Shown: piece after piece, positions 44,767 through 55,877 of the stretch
How the letters are laid out: each line of letters starts with the position of its first letter
Position numbering within the stretch: the stretch's first letter is position 1
Assembly: GCA_016800925.1 (NCBI GenBank)
Contig: JABCPU010000002.1
Location: 434,001 to 498,000 of the forward strand
DNA: 64,000 bases
Reading direction: 5' to 3'
DNA from: Suillus spraguei
Taxonomy: Eukaryota > Basidiomycota > Agaricomycetes > Boletales > Suillaceae
Position numbers and translations under genes: made by a program
Notes under the pieces: generated by a model
The model's input: only the letters and a program-made list of their open reading frames with translations
What the model was told of the DNA's origin: nothing
Database searches by the model: none

Positions 44767-46179
44767 CTAATGATTTTTATTTTCTATTTCTCTGTCGTGT
44801 CGCTGCCGCAGAACTTCAAGGCGTCTACGTGGAGAGTCTTTGTTCCATTCTTCCACTCCATCGGAGCCCACTGTGAGGTATGGAAGACCAAGCTGTTGAA
44901 CCGTGAAAGAGGCTGATACCGAAGCGTATAGTGTTGCTAGAATTGTGAATGACGATCCAATTAGCTGTGCGTCAACATCGAGCACAGTGACAAACCTTCG
45001 TAGATATTTCCGTTTGCGATGGACAATCCCGCGGCGAGCCCGCCAAGAAAAGAGTTGCCAGCACCTGGTTTTCTATCAGTATAATCATGCATATATTCGC
45101 TCAAGGAATCACCTGTGACATCGACCACCTTGTCGATATTCTCAGCGGAACTCCAGAATGCGTCGATCCATTGCCCTTTCATGTCAGAAGTCATGACGTA
45201 TGCACCGAGGGCACCACTGCGTATTATAACGCTTCCACCATTTTCTTTACCCACACCCATCTTCAAGAATTCCAATGCAGCATTTTCTATAGCAGGTTTC
45301 GTAACAACCAATGGAAGAGAGAGCAAGCTCAGGGCCTCTTCAGCATTCGGACTAGTGTTCGCGTGAGCAGAAGACACTAATGCTGAATATTATGTCTCGC
45401 TTACCTGAGGATTGCGATATGTGGGAGGACTACTTTCAGCGAAGGTAACTCCTCGGGAATACATCTATCCTGCTTAATATTCAATCATTAGTTGTGAGAC
45501 AGAAGCCTGCACGAACAGGTATGGGTTCAAATATTGTAGTTGGGTTCCATCCTTCAATCTCTTGGATTTCTGATATGATTTGAAGCGCGCGCGTGGGTGA
45601 ACAAATGAAATGAACCGAAGCAGGACGTGTAAGCCGCGTTCTTTCCAAGTCGCGAGGCGTCACTCTGATCCGCGGAGTGATGTATTCAAAACTGTTGTCA
45701 TATGGGAGTGTTAGGTGGCGATAGGTGTACAATGTAAGGAAATAACAACCTTCGATATTCTCCTCTGTAGGAATTCCTTGATCGAGTAGTAACGCGATTC
45801 ATGTCGTCACGAAAGTGCCATATGTCAGAACCGTATGTCAGTAACCGATTCTGGATGTCCTGAGGAAATCGTTTCCTCGATCGACAATCATTCCAAGGGT
45901 ATCAGGAGGTAGCCTGCAAAAAAAGTCGAGCTGTTCACAAATCCAAGTCAAACAATACAACAACCCACTAATGCTAACCAGATACGAGCACCGATAGTAG
46001 CATACGTTCCTCCACCTCCGATCTATTATGATATATGGCGTGAGGATGGCGACACTGGCAACATGAAACTGTTAGCTTCCCTGGGGTTCCACTGTTTTTC
46101 CGGTAGGTTTCCCTTGCTCGTCTGCAAAAGAAAATTCATCGATGATAAACATCCCAAAGGTCACAAATCGAATCGTCAT
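44767..46179 (-). CDS. PfkB-family carbohydrate kinase, MAK32-like
   Basis: Start ATG 46179: MTIRFVTFGMFIIDEFSFAD EQGKPTG, then IGGGGTYATIGARIWLPP, the family's glycine-rich substrate loop. Further exons: LGMIVDRGNDFPQDIQNRLL, YITPRIRVTPRDLERTRLTR, ASVHFICSPTRALQIISEIQ, LSPNAEEALSLLSLPLVVTK, GSVIIRSGALGAYVM and VDVTGAGNSFLGGLAAGLSI. The last contains the DTGAGD-type anion hole and catalytic site, here with GAGN where most PfkB kinases have GAGD, so the catalytic Asp is replaced by Asn. The same GAGN is typical, as I recall, of Mak32-type proteins. Ends at 44767 (REIENKNH). In yeast MAK32 is needed for L-A/M virus maintenance; the chemical role is unknown. About eight exons. Confidence 0.85.
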
Positions 46180-46338
46180 CTCTGGAATAGTACGAAATAT
46201 GAAAGGAACCTGTGTTCAGTTACTAGTACTGTTGCTAACCCGTCGGTTCCTTCCGGCATACTGTTGCCGTGGCGTCTCCGCTGATAACTTGAACTTGGTG
46301 TCTGCAACTGGATAATTTTCCAGTAATCTATACTACTC

Positions 46339-47347
46339 ATGCAAGTTTGGAATGTCATATACGACCCACTCGAATTCCCAGATTCCGTGCGTGCTATGTC
46401 ATTCACGTTGCATTCCACGTCGCTGTTCTGATCGCCTCATACGTCTGATCAGCTTTATCACAGCGCATTGCCCCTAGTCGATCAGACAGCGCAGAGCAAG
46501 ATCACCAAGTTTTATCGCCGCGAAGACGCTTGTCGTATGTATGCAACTCAGTCTACCCACGCTGACGCCTGATCTTTCATCCAAGGATCGCTCATTGGCA
46601 ATCTCCTTCCCAGAGTCTTACTCAAGAAGCGAGGCGTAGTTAAAGATGCTATGACTTTTGCAACTACCGATACGGGGAAGCCATATTGTGTATGTCTTTG
46701 CAAGATAATCACGCTCATCTTGTATTGATTTTTTCTCCAGACAACTCCTGGAATAGAGCCTCCCTTGGCTTTCAATGTTACTCATGATGAAGGCGTCATA
46801 GCCATGGCCTTTGGAACAGGCGACTTAGGACCTCCGGCATTCAGTATAGGAGTCGATGTCATGAAACTCAAAATTCCTCCGCGGACTACTTTTACTGAAT
46901 TTGTTGACATCGTCGACAGTCAGGTGAAACGTCCGTGCTTCGTATCTTCGGGCTGCGCTCATTCCCTCGCCTTATCACCGAAAGCTCACGACTCGAGAGA
47001 AGAATTTAATTCTTGCTGACGTCGCTGAGGAAGAGGCAATTCGCAGGTTTTACTGGATATGGACCTTGAAAGAGGCTTATACCAAGGCTCTCGGGATTGG
47101 CCTCGGCTTTGATTTCAGAAGGATAGAATATGATGTTGTGGAGGAGAAAGTGACCGTCGATGGTGAACCTGCGAAAGGATGGCAGTTCTTGAGATTCGAG
47201 CTGCCACAGTGTGGACATAATTATGTCGGCTTCGCTGCAAAGTTCATTGGAGGGCGGGGAACGAGCATATCAGAACTGAGTGAAGGATGTCTCGTTTGCT
47301 ATGATGCTGTATCATTTGTTAACCGTGCGATCGAAGAAATGGGCTAA
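46339..47347 (+). CDS. 4'-phosphopantetheinyl transferase (Sfp/Lys5/AASDHPPT type)
   Basis: Transfers the phosphopantetheine arm of CoA to carrier domains (alpha-aminoadipate reductase for lysine, polyketide and peptide synthetases). ATG 46339: MQVWNVIYDPLEFPDSV, then KITKFYRREDACRSLIGNLL PRVLLKKRG, PPLAFNVTHDEGVIAMAFG, FSIGVDVMKLKIPP with the Mg2+-binding Asp in GVDV, and FYWIWTLKEAYTKALGIGLG, with the catalytic Glu/Lys of the WxxKEAxxK motif. Ends VNRAIEEMG at 47347. Four introns; one at about 46924-46986 is needed to pass from VDIVDSQ to LTTREKNLILADVAEEEA. About 280 residues. Divergent from the MAK32-like gene, 160 bp. Confidence 0.93.
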
Positions 47348-47506
47348 CGACTAGACATCTGTATCATATTAGGGATATACTGGGAATAAATGCTATAGGT
47401 TAGACTACTACGTAAATTGATTTTGGGGTGACGGAGATGAGTATACTGCACTGATCGATATGATTACCTGGAAGATTATACTTTGAAAGTATGCGTCTAA
47501 GTGAGA

Positions 47507-48557
47507 TCAATATGCAAGGAAGATATCTGAGTCGAAAAGCAGTTCATCCTCAGGATGGTTCCTGGTTTGAAGGGGCGCTGATTGCCAAACCCTCTTTGTG
47601 CCGTCATTTTGCTTTGCCTGAGAGCCCCAATGCATCCCGGAGAGTTCAAATGCGTCGAGTTCTATGAAAGACGTCAGAGCACTGGCCACCTGCTCATAGA
47701 ATTCCTGTATCACAAAAATTGATGTTCCTGAGCGCTACAAGTGAAAAGCCATAACAACTTACGGCAGGGGGGGGCATGAAAATGTCCTTGGTTGACATCA
47801 CTCGCAAATAGACCAAGTGAGGTACATGCTTGTGCAGTGTTTCCAAGAAGGGCACAGGAGGTGCATTTGTAACGGCTTCCAGAATGACTACAGGGACAGT
47901 CGAGCGGGCAAGCAGAGGAATATCATCCTCCATAAGACTTCCGCGTAGATGAATGCTCCTCACCGGACGGCCGGGAACAATTAATTCCGCTGCCCGGGAT
48001 GAGCCAATGAACTGCTCCAGTTGGGGAATGGAAGTTGGAGCAAGGTATGGGAGTGAAGAGTTGCACGTGAACGCGGTAGGGATAGAATCCACTTCAAGCT
48101 CGAGAAGTGATGGTGTCCTATCAAGGAACCGGGCGACGTTCTCATCGAAAGAAAAAGAACAGGTGAAGTGAAGCAAATGCGGGAAGTGGATACAATTAGA
48201 GGCTTCCTTCAACACCCAGCTCACACTCGAATCCACGAGGAGAGTAAGAGAGGTCAACTCTGACATATTAAGAATGGCTTTAGCGAGTTGGCGATAATAG
48301 GCGAGGAAGACGGGAGCAAGCGAATCTATGGCGATGTAAAAGGACCGCACGAAACGCGCGACATGCGGTTTCTTCGCAAGAGTGTCAATGACACATAAGT
48401 TTTGCGACCAGGCGGAAGCCAATACATTGCAGTAGAGGACGCGCTGTGCCACTGGACAGAGAGTGGAGCACGTTTGAGCAAGAGCAGCGAGAGAAGAGTA
48501 AGGAAGATACTGCGCGACGCCGTCGAGAAGCTCGACTGGTAGGCTGTGCATGGACAT
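47507..48557 (-). CDS. F-box protein
   Basis: Start ATG 48557: MSMHSLPVELLDGVAQYLPY SSLAALAQTCSTLCPVAQRV LY, a clear F-box (LPVELL, YSSLAALAQTC). The remainder has leucine-rich-repeat-like segments (LTSLTLLVDSSVSW, LLELEVDSIPTAF, VRSIHLRGSLMEDDI, VYLRVMSTKD). One intron (about 47704-47760) leads to EFYEQVASALTSFIELDAFE and the end at 47507. About 345 residues. Mushroom genomes hold large, fast-evolving F-box families; the likely role is substrate choice for an SCF ubiquitin ligase, target unknown. 374 bp from the divergent aspartyl-tRNA synthetase start. Confidence 0.85.
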
Positions 48558-48930
48558 GGGTGCTTAACGCAACCCGAGCTGAACGCGGGACCTCTTATAA
48601 AGGTGAGCCTCGGGCGCACAGGCACTAGGTGCTATAAAATATTATTTTTGAATGATTGCCGCCGTGTGAAGGGAAAAGGAAAGCAAGCGAATTGAATAGT
48701 AAGACTTGAGAAAGTCCATGGATAGCTCTAAGATGACATTGGCTTAGATTTGATTGAAATTATGTACTTAAAAATAAAAGCTTAAGGGAAACGTGGCGGT
48801 GGGTACAAAACATGCCAGCAAGCACACACGGAAAATTATCTTTATCATTAATTACGTAACTCGTCAACCTTAGCATAAAGCAGTCACTACCAGTGCTCCA
48901 ATTGCTAACAACTCCGTAGTTACTGGCATC
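48558..48930 (+). other. shared divergent 5' region
   Basis: About 370 bp between the F-box and aspartyl-tRNA synthetase starts. AT-rich in the middle (48640-48860) with no coding evidence. Probably a two-way promoter. Confidence 0.45.
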
Positions 48931-51726
48931 ATGCGCAGTCTGGGGGGACTTTTAGTATCGAAACAATTGTTTGATTTCAGACCCTCCTCGAAGTCGCACT
49001 ATTTTCGAACTCCTGCATTATGGAATGCGAAAAGGCACGTTCAAACGCGAGGCAATGCTCGTTCCGGTCAGTAAAATAACGCGTTACTCACGCGATTCTC
49101 CCGCTTTTAGCGTAGCGCTATGCTGACTCGTGTATCATTAACAGCCCCGTATCCGAAACGGACTCATACGTGTGGTGAGCTCACTCCTGGGCACGCTGGC
49201 ATCCACGTCACATTGACCGGTTGGCTCCTCCCTGAACGGTGATTACCTTTTGGATCTGTTCTCCTTTCAATTTGCTTACTTTTGCTAAATAAAGCAAAGT
49301 GTCAAAGACAATGTCCTTCTTTCCCATCAAAGATTCTTCTGGAACAACCCAATTGGTTGTACGCAAGGAGCATGCAAATGATCATCTCACCGCGTTGTCC
49401 GAACTTCCTGTAGAGTCAACTATTGCGATCGAGGGTCAAGTCCTCGTAAGACCAGAGCTGTCTCGCCGTGGTGTGAGTAGGGCCTTTTTTCTCGCAACCC
49501 GTCATTGTTCTAGACACTCATCCAAAATATCATCAAGGAAGGTACAGGACAAATCGAGGTTCAAGTAAATAGCTTTACTCTCCTCAATCCTGCCCACCGC
49601 AATATGCCATTCATACCGTCGGACAATCAGACATTGGTATGCGGGGTGACGCGGAGTTCTTCCACTATTAATGAGATCAACAATAGGTCAATGAAGACCT
49701 TAGGGCACGTTTTCGACATCTTGATCTTCGCAGGACTACCCTTGCGGACAACATCAGAAAAAGAAGTCAAGTTACTCGAATCATTCGGGATACTCTGCAT
49801 GACGATGGTGCGTGCTCTTGATATTCGTCGAATGCCCTAAGATCACAGTCACTCCTAGGCTTTCTTGAAGTGGAGACTCCACTGCTTTTGAAGTCAACGC
49901 CAGAAGGTGCAAGAGAATTTTTGGTCCCGTCTCGTGTTGGCCAATCAACTGCACAACACAATGGAAAATATACCCCCCTATTCTACGCTCTTCCCCAGTC
50001 TCCACAGCAACCAAAACAGTTGCTTATCTGTTCTGGAGCTGTTGACAAGTATTTTCAGATAGCCAAGTGCTTCCGCGATGAAGATGGTCGGAAGGATAGA
50101 CAACCCGAGTTCACGCAAATCGATCTAGAAATGGCATTTGTCTCATGGGGTATAGATTCAAATATTTCCTCATCCAATACATGGCGAATTGGAGGCCACG
50201 AGGTTCGTTCCGTAATTGAAAGGCTTGTTCGACACATATGGCAGAAAGTCGAAGAAATCACACTTCCGATCTCGTTTAGGGTGATCACCTACAACGAAGC
50301 GATGGCACGTGTAAGCCAGCCATCTACTAATCGAAGGACATTGTAATTTGGTCATATTAATGATCGTTTAGTATGGTTCAGACAAACCCGATACTCGGAT
50401 CGATCTCGAGGTTGTATAGACTGTGATTGTGCGCTGAATAACGCTTACACTGCCAATACCAGATCCAGGACATTACGCCCTCGCTACCAATTCATGCTCG
50501 GGCCTCGTTTGAGGACCTTGGGGATATTCTTGAGGCGATCATTATTCGTCCATCTCAGAGCTGCTCATTCTTGCGTGCAAGTGAAGAGTGCAGCTACGGG
50601 GACGAACCGAATGTCGTCAGTTGTCACTTCTTGATCAGTGTTGATAATTTCACATGATCAAGTTATAGAGCCGCTCTGTGATCGCCGATAGTAATTTGTT
50701 AAATTGGCTGTGTGATAACCGGTCTATCAATTTGAAGCTGAGTAGCGAGGAGCATGCCTTTTTGAATAACACGTTAAGAGTCACTAGCGGCGATACCATA
50801 TGGCTATCTCATCGTCGCAAAATTCCCGAGGTGTGTCTGTATACTATATCTGGTGCTTCCAAGCCAATTGTTTACATGTGGATAGGGTGGGTCCACTGCT
50901 CTGGGTCGCCTGCGAACACGAATATCTGAGTTGGCATATACCCGCGGTATGTGCTGTTACTATTGTGGCGGAGAGGCGTTCATGCCGTTTGTAGGTGATT
51001 ATGTACCTCACGCAGCTCCTCACTTCCTATGGGTCACCGAGTTTCCACTATTCACTCGTGCTGATCCTGATAAGGAGTTCTTGGCTTGTGGCCGATGGAG
51101 CAGCACACATCACCCTTTCACAGCGCCGATGTGGCAAGATATAGAAGCCATGTACGCAGGTCGTATCGATCAGGTTTGTGCTGATCCGTTCGTTTGGCGA
51201 GAGTCCTTCATGCCGGTAGCTTATCCTTGGTCTCGACTTTACTTTTAAGGTTCGGGGACAACATTACGACCTAGTTCTGAATGGTGTTGAGATTGGTGGA
51301 GGCTCGGTTAGGGTACACGATGCCGCGATGCAAGAGTACATCTTTTCCCAGGTTTTGCAGGTTCGATTCTCTGTCTTGCCCCTGTGGCGTGTTATACTTT
51401 GTCCCGACTCACTCGAATTTTTTTATAGCTGAGTGATGCTGAGAAGTCATCGTTTGATCATCTTCTGCATGCCCTCAAATGCGGTGCACCTCCTCATGGT
51501 GGAATCGCTCTTGGCAAGTTCCTGTGACCTACGTGCTAAAAGCTAACAAAAAAACTCCGGTCTAGGCTTTGATCGTCTGATGGCTATCCTCTGCAAGACA
51601 CCAACCATTCGGGATGTCATCGCTTTCCCAAAAACTGGAGCAGGTACAGATCTACTTTTCAAGAGTCCGGCGGCCATCAACGAAGAGGTACTAAATCAGT
51701 ATGGTGTCCGACCCACACGTTGTTGA
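48931..51726 (+). CDS. MSD1: aspartyl-tRNA synthetase, mitochondrial
   Basis: Class II synthetase charging mitochondrial tRNA-Asp. A candidate first exon at 48931 ([32 protein letters not shown]) looks like a presequence, but its join is uncertain; an alternative start is 49120. Then [25 protein letters not shown] (OB-fold), [20 protein letters not shown] (motif 1), [29 protein letters not shown] (motif 2), a bacterial-type GAD insert, and [32 protein letters not shown]. Motif 3 is [16 protein letters not shown], followed by [10 protein letters not shown]. Stop 51726. About twelve exons. The bacterial-type architecture identifies the mitochondrial rather than the cytosolic enzyme. Confidence 0.9.
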
Positions 51727-51889
51727 AGCATGTTCCGGTGCATTTAGCGCAAGCTAATCAGATGATTATCATTATCGTAGTCCATGACCGCATTGTGAAA
51801 TAAGATCAATGTCCTCGTCAGCTGTTTCTGAACTACATAAATGATCGTATCTCATCGTAAACAAACAATAAAAATATAATACGCAATTA

Positions 51890-53679
51890 CTAAACACGTG
51901 TGAATTGTATTGTTTCATCTGACTCTCGTGACTGGGGAAGATGACTGAGGTCAGACTCCCCAATGTTAGTCTGAGTAGAATATCTTGTCGAATCAACTAG
52001 TGTGGATTGAACTGGAGTGGCATCGTCCGTGACAGAAGGATATGGTGATGTGCCGTAGGTAAACGATTTCCAACTCGTATCAGGTTCGAGAGTCTCTACG
52101 TGTATATCGGGGGGTGAAGCCTGGTTTTCTGAGGGAGGTGCATCGACAGGGTCACTCGAATGACGGACGTGTGTTTCGTCAATTACTGAAAGAACACTCC
52201 GAAGCTTAGATTCAGCCTTCCGTGTGTGATGTGTAGTGCTCGGCGGATGTGACTGACGGCGCTTAAGTTGAGCAGAGGGTGATGCCGACCGGGTAGGAGT
52301 TGGAGAAGGGGAGATAGAATCAGCCCATTCCGAAGTTGTGGCAAAGAAGCCCCCATTTGGAGCCCAAGAATTATTAATGATCGCTGGTGGTACATCAGAA
52401 TTTGGGGGTGGTGGTGTGATAGCCAATGGGCTCGGCGAGGGCGAGGGTGCATTGGCCATTACGGCCAGCGGAGGAAGAATGGTGAAGATCTGGTCCTCCG
52501 CCTGAGGAGGTCCATACGAGTCAAAAGGGTCTGGAACAGACTGGAGCATCGCTTCCAAGATAGAATCTGATCTACAAGGCGGGGATAGGCTTTGAGTAAT
52601 AGTAAATTTCAGGGTCTTAACATGACTCACGCCTTATTCGTGAATCTGTCAAATACGTCCATAGTCGAGCGAACGGCTACGCAGACCTGGAGGCGAACAA
52701 GTCAACATTTTCCGAAGGCGTGATGATTTGTCAATATACCTTGCCTTGCACCACATCCCAGACTTCTTCCTCGTGCTCCATTATTTCTTGGTAGTGTTGC
52801 GCCTTGAGGCCATCTAGGTCATCCACTTGGCGCTGGAGGACCGCAAGGGCTTCACGGAAGCTTTGTAGGTCTAGATATGGTGACAAACGTCACTCAAGGC
52901 CCGAGAAGACCGGAAGAAGGAACCTACTTCGCTGCTTTTTATTCATGTTACTCAATTCCGTTTGGCGAATGATTTCACTCTTTTCGCGAAGAGCCTTCTC
53001 ATACGATGCGGAGCGCTCCTGTTACAGTAATATGTGAAAGGGTCCAACATGAAGCTGCGGAGGAACTGCGTACGTTTACGATCGTTCGGTATGTGTCCAA
53101 ATGTTGCCGCAATGGTTTCTCGAAGCTCTTGTCAAGTGTCTCCGCCTATTCAAAAGTATGAGAATTGAAGTAAAGAAGAATAAGGGTAATTCGTACAAGG
53201 ACATGCCAATGGTTACCAATGAGATGATGAAGACCTGATGCGGCCTGTAGTCTTGTGCCTGCTTCGTACGTAGGTCCCTTCAAACTGCATGAATGAGCCC
53301 TGTTTTTCCACTTGATATCGACAGTCGGAGCATACCCTGAGCATTTCTCCAAAGCATCTGCAAATGCAAAAGTCACTTTCGACATATGGAGCAAAGCGGC
53401 ACGATAATTTGCGCTTGCATTCATGAGCTGCGTAGAAACCCATCATGTATCAAAATCTCCTGAACATCGACGACGTATTGACAAGTGACGCACATCGTCA
53501 TAAGACTGCAAGCTAACTTTGAGGTTGGCCCGAGTAATGATCTTCTCAGGACCGTCTGCACCAAAATTCATTGCAGAAGCATGTGTCGCGTCTGAAAACG
53601 TGGGTGAAGGTGGACCGGGAGAGGATGTGCGCTTCGGAGATATAGCAAGGCTAAGCATGGAACGATGTTCTCGAGGCAT
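51890..53679 (-). CDS. Ivy1-like I-BAR (IMD) domain protein
   Basis: Membrane-curvature protein. ATG 53679 (MPREHRSMLSLAISPKRTSS; 53658 also possible). The helical BAR-type core follows: FGADGPEKIITRANLKVSLQ SYDD, LMNASANYRAALLHMSKVTF AFADALEKCSG, GTRLQAASGLHHLIGNHW, ETLDKSFEKPLRQHLDTYRT, EKALREKSEIIRQTELSNMN and GLKAQHYQEIMEHEEEVWDV VQGK. The C-terminal half is disordered, Pro/Ser-rich (52630-51890). Yeast Ivy1 binds the vacuolar Rab Ypt7 and phospholipids. About seven exons, roughly 500 residues. The assignment rests on helix order and domain layout, not on a diagnostic motif. Confidence 0.75.
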
Positions 53680-54174
53680 GCTGGAACAATGAGGCCAGCC
53701 AAACAACTTGTAGGTGATGCAGTGCAGTTGCAGAGAAGCCCTTAGCATGCAACACTCCCCATTTGGATAACGTCACGGGCGCTAGCAAAACCTGATATCT
53801 CTCGTCGCGGCTGTATGGACGTTGCTCACGGAAATAAAAAGTCACAGCACAAGTAACAACTGAACTGATGAAATACTGGAAGCTCGGGTATGAAAAAAAC
53901 AAGTTCATGTTAATGTAGCGGAGTATGTAACGAAATTCAGTATTAATGGCATCAACCCGTCTGCTCCTTCCTGTATCCACGGACCACTGCCCAGACTTCC
54001 TTTCACATTAGAAAAAATCAGCGACAGTATGCAATGCACGGGTACAGTTGCAGTCAAATTCGTAGACGGATCACCCAGACGGTAATCTGATGAGCAGGCG
54101 TAGGTGCTGGAATTTAGAGATACAAGAGGAAATCAGCTTTGAAACAAGCTGAAGTTGTAACATACCTACCATGC
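53680..54174 (-). other. intergenic, no gene seen
   Basis: About 495 bp between the Ivy1-like start and the end of the bL19m gene, both on the minus strand. It probably holds the Ivy1 promoter and 5' UTR. Open frames here lack family pattern. Confidence 0.45.
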
Positions 54175-54720
54175 TCAGGCCCTCACACCGGCAGAAATAG
54201 CAGTCATCTTCTCGGGTGTATCTCTGAGGAAGAATAATTTGGCACGCCGTTGTCGTCTTCCCTCCTTTCCACCTCCGCCGCCAGCTCTCTGTAAAATTTT
54301 GATGTCCTTCACATGCGGCGAGTTCACAAAAAACTGCATCTCCACGCCTGTCCGTTGTATGACATTCCTCAGGGTAAAGGATGTATCAGGGCCCCGCCGC
54401 CGTATGGACAGCAGAACCCCGGAGAAAGTAGTAGGTGCATGCTCGAGGCTGACTGACAGTACCGAACCAGGAAGAAGTCGGTCCGGGTGCCTTCTGGCAA
54501 ACCATGTAGCAAGCCATTTTTGTTTTGCAGGGTGCGGGAGACTTTTTTGCAAGTAAGCCATTATGCCTTTCCCTTGGCGCAAAGCCTCCACCTGGGAGGC
54601 AGGGATTGCTGGTGGTGGCGGCGGAAGTATGACAGCCTTCGAGAAAGGATACGACGCAGCATTGTTCGACAAATGTCTGATGAATGTTCTACATGATTTT
54701 GAGAACATAGTGACAGTCAC
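54175..54720 (-). CDS. mitochondrial large ribosomal subunit protein bL19m (Img1 type)
   Basis: Single exon, 181 residues, ATG 54720 (or 54708). Basic presequence MFSKSCRTFIRHLSNNAASY, a Pro-run, then KSLPHPAKQKWLATWFARRH and the L19 core PDRLLPGSVLSVSLEHAPTT FSGVLLSIRRRGPDTSFTLR NVIQRTGVEMQFFVNSPHVK DI. The PGSVLSV, FSGVLLSIRRRG and TLRNVIQRTGVE patterns are those of bacterial L19. The C-terminal end is Gly- and Arg-rich (QRAGGGGGKEGRRQRRAKLF). Nuclear-encoded part of the 54S subunit at the small/large subunit interface. Confidence 0.92.
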   Translation of the reverse strand: MTVTMFSKSCRTFIRHLSNNAASYPFSKAVILPPPPPAIPASQVEALRQGKGIMAYLQKSLPHPAKQKWLATWFARRHPDRLLPGSVLSVSLEHAPTTFSGVLLSIRRRGPDTSFTLRNVIQRTGVEMQFFVNSPHVKDIKILQRAGGGGGKEGRRQRRAKLFFLRDTPEKMTAISAGVRA

Positions 54721-54991
54721 AAATGATTCAACTTCCGTTTAAGTTTCGTACTCGGTAGATTATGGTCGGTAAACGCCGAGCCAGTAATTATCGATAATTG
54801 CATTGTAGAGCAAGCAGAGTATGTATGAGAATAATACATAGCGAGAAAACAAGATATAGAGCGTAGCAAACGTCAATTCGTAAGTCGCACAGTCTGGTCT
54901 CCAAAGAGCACGCAAGGACAGATGACAGCTGACGCACAAGATACGAAGAGCCGCGCACGCGCTGTGCGCGTCAAGGTTCTCAGTTTTGTAA

Positions 54992-55877
54992 TTAGAATCC
55001 ACGCCCGCGCCCTCTGTAATCTTCGCTTAGCTTGGCGTATGAAATGTATTGTAGAAAGCTTACCTGCCGCGTGCTCTATAGGGGCTGTACCCGTACCCAC
55101 CACGGTGACCACCTCGATATCCACCACGGTAACCACCACCTCCCCGCCCTCTCCCCCGGTTGAACCCAGGAACATTAGTCCGCTTTGCAGTTACCTGAAA
55201 ATATAACAATTAGATGAAATACTGATGCTCAGAAGGCGTCGTAAGCACTTTTATTAATCGTCCGCGGAATAGGGAATTATCCATGGCTAATGCTGCATCT
55301 ATGTGTTCAAGCTCGGCGAATTCGACATAGGCGAACCTGCAAGCAAAAAACTAAGATGAACTGGGTGTTAGAAGAAGAAAAACCTACGTACCCTTTAGGG
55401 TGTCCGGTGAACTTGTCGCAAAGAATAGTTACACGGTTGATCGTCCCGCAAGCCTGGAAGTGCGCTTGAATTTCTTCTGGGGTTGCCCCATAGTCCACCT
55501 ATATAGAAAGAACTCCATGAGCAAAATCATTGCCGCAGTAGAAGGCGCAAATAGTCGCACATTTCCAACAAATACGCTCCGGCCGTCAGCGATGGACTTG
55601 TCTTCCTCAGTCTCCATCGGAACACCTTGGTCCGCCTCAGTGGCAGATCCCCCATTTGCTGACTCTGCAGCTGCCTGCAACTCCCTCAGTTTTTTTGCTT
55701 CACGTTCCATTTCCTCGACCCGTTGCTTCATGAGCTGAATTTCCTGGTGGACGAAATCTGAGATGTTGAGGTTTAAGAGATGAGGAAGCGAACCTTCGAT
55801 TCAAATTCGTCACCATCATCAATTATAGGGTCCACACCCTCCGCAGTGGGTGTTTGCGTCGCGTCAATATCGGCCAT
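54992..55877 (-). CDS. poly(A)-binding protein 2 (PABPN1 type, RRM)
   Basis: Nuclear poly(A)-binding protein controlling tail length and RNA export or decay. ATG 55877: [20 protein letters not shown] with acidic DDGDEFESK, then the coiled coil [20 protein letters not shown]. The single RRM has RNP2 (SVFVGNV), [35 protein letters not shown] and RNP1-type FAYVEFAE. The C-terminal tail is Arg/Gly/Tyr-rich ([14 protein letters not shown]), and through a last intron ends [14 protein letters not shown] at 54992. About six exons, roughly 200 residues. Matches the coiled-coil, RRM, RG-tail layout of PABPN1 and fission yeast Pab2. Confidence 0.93.
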
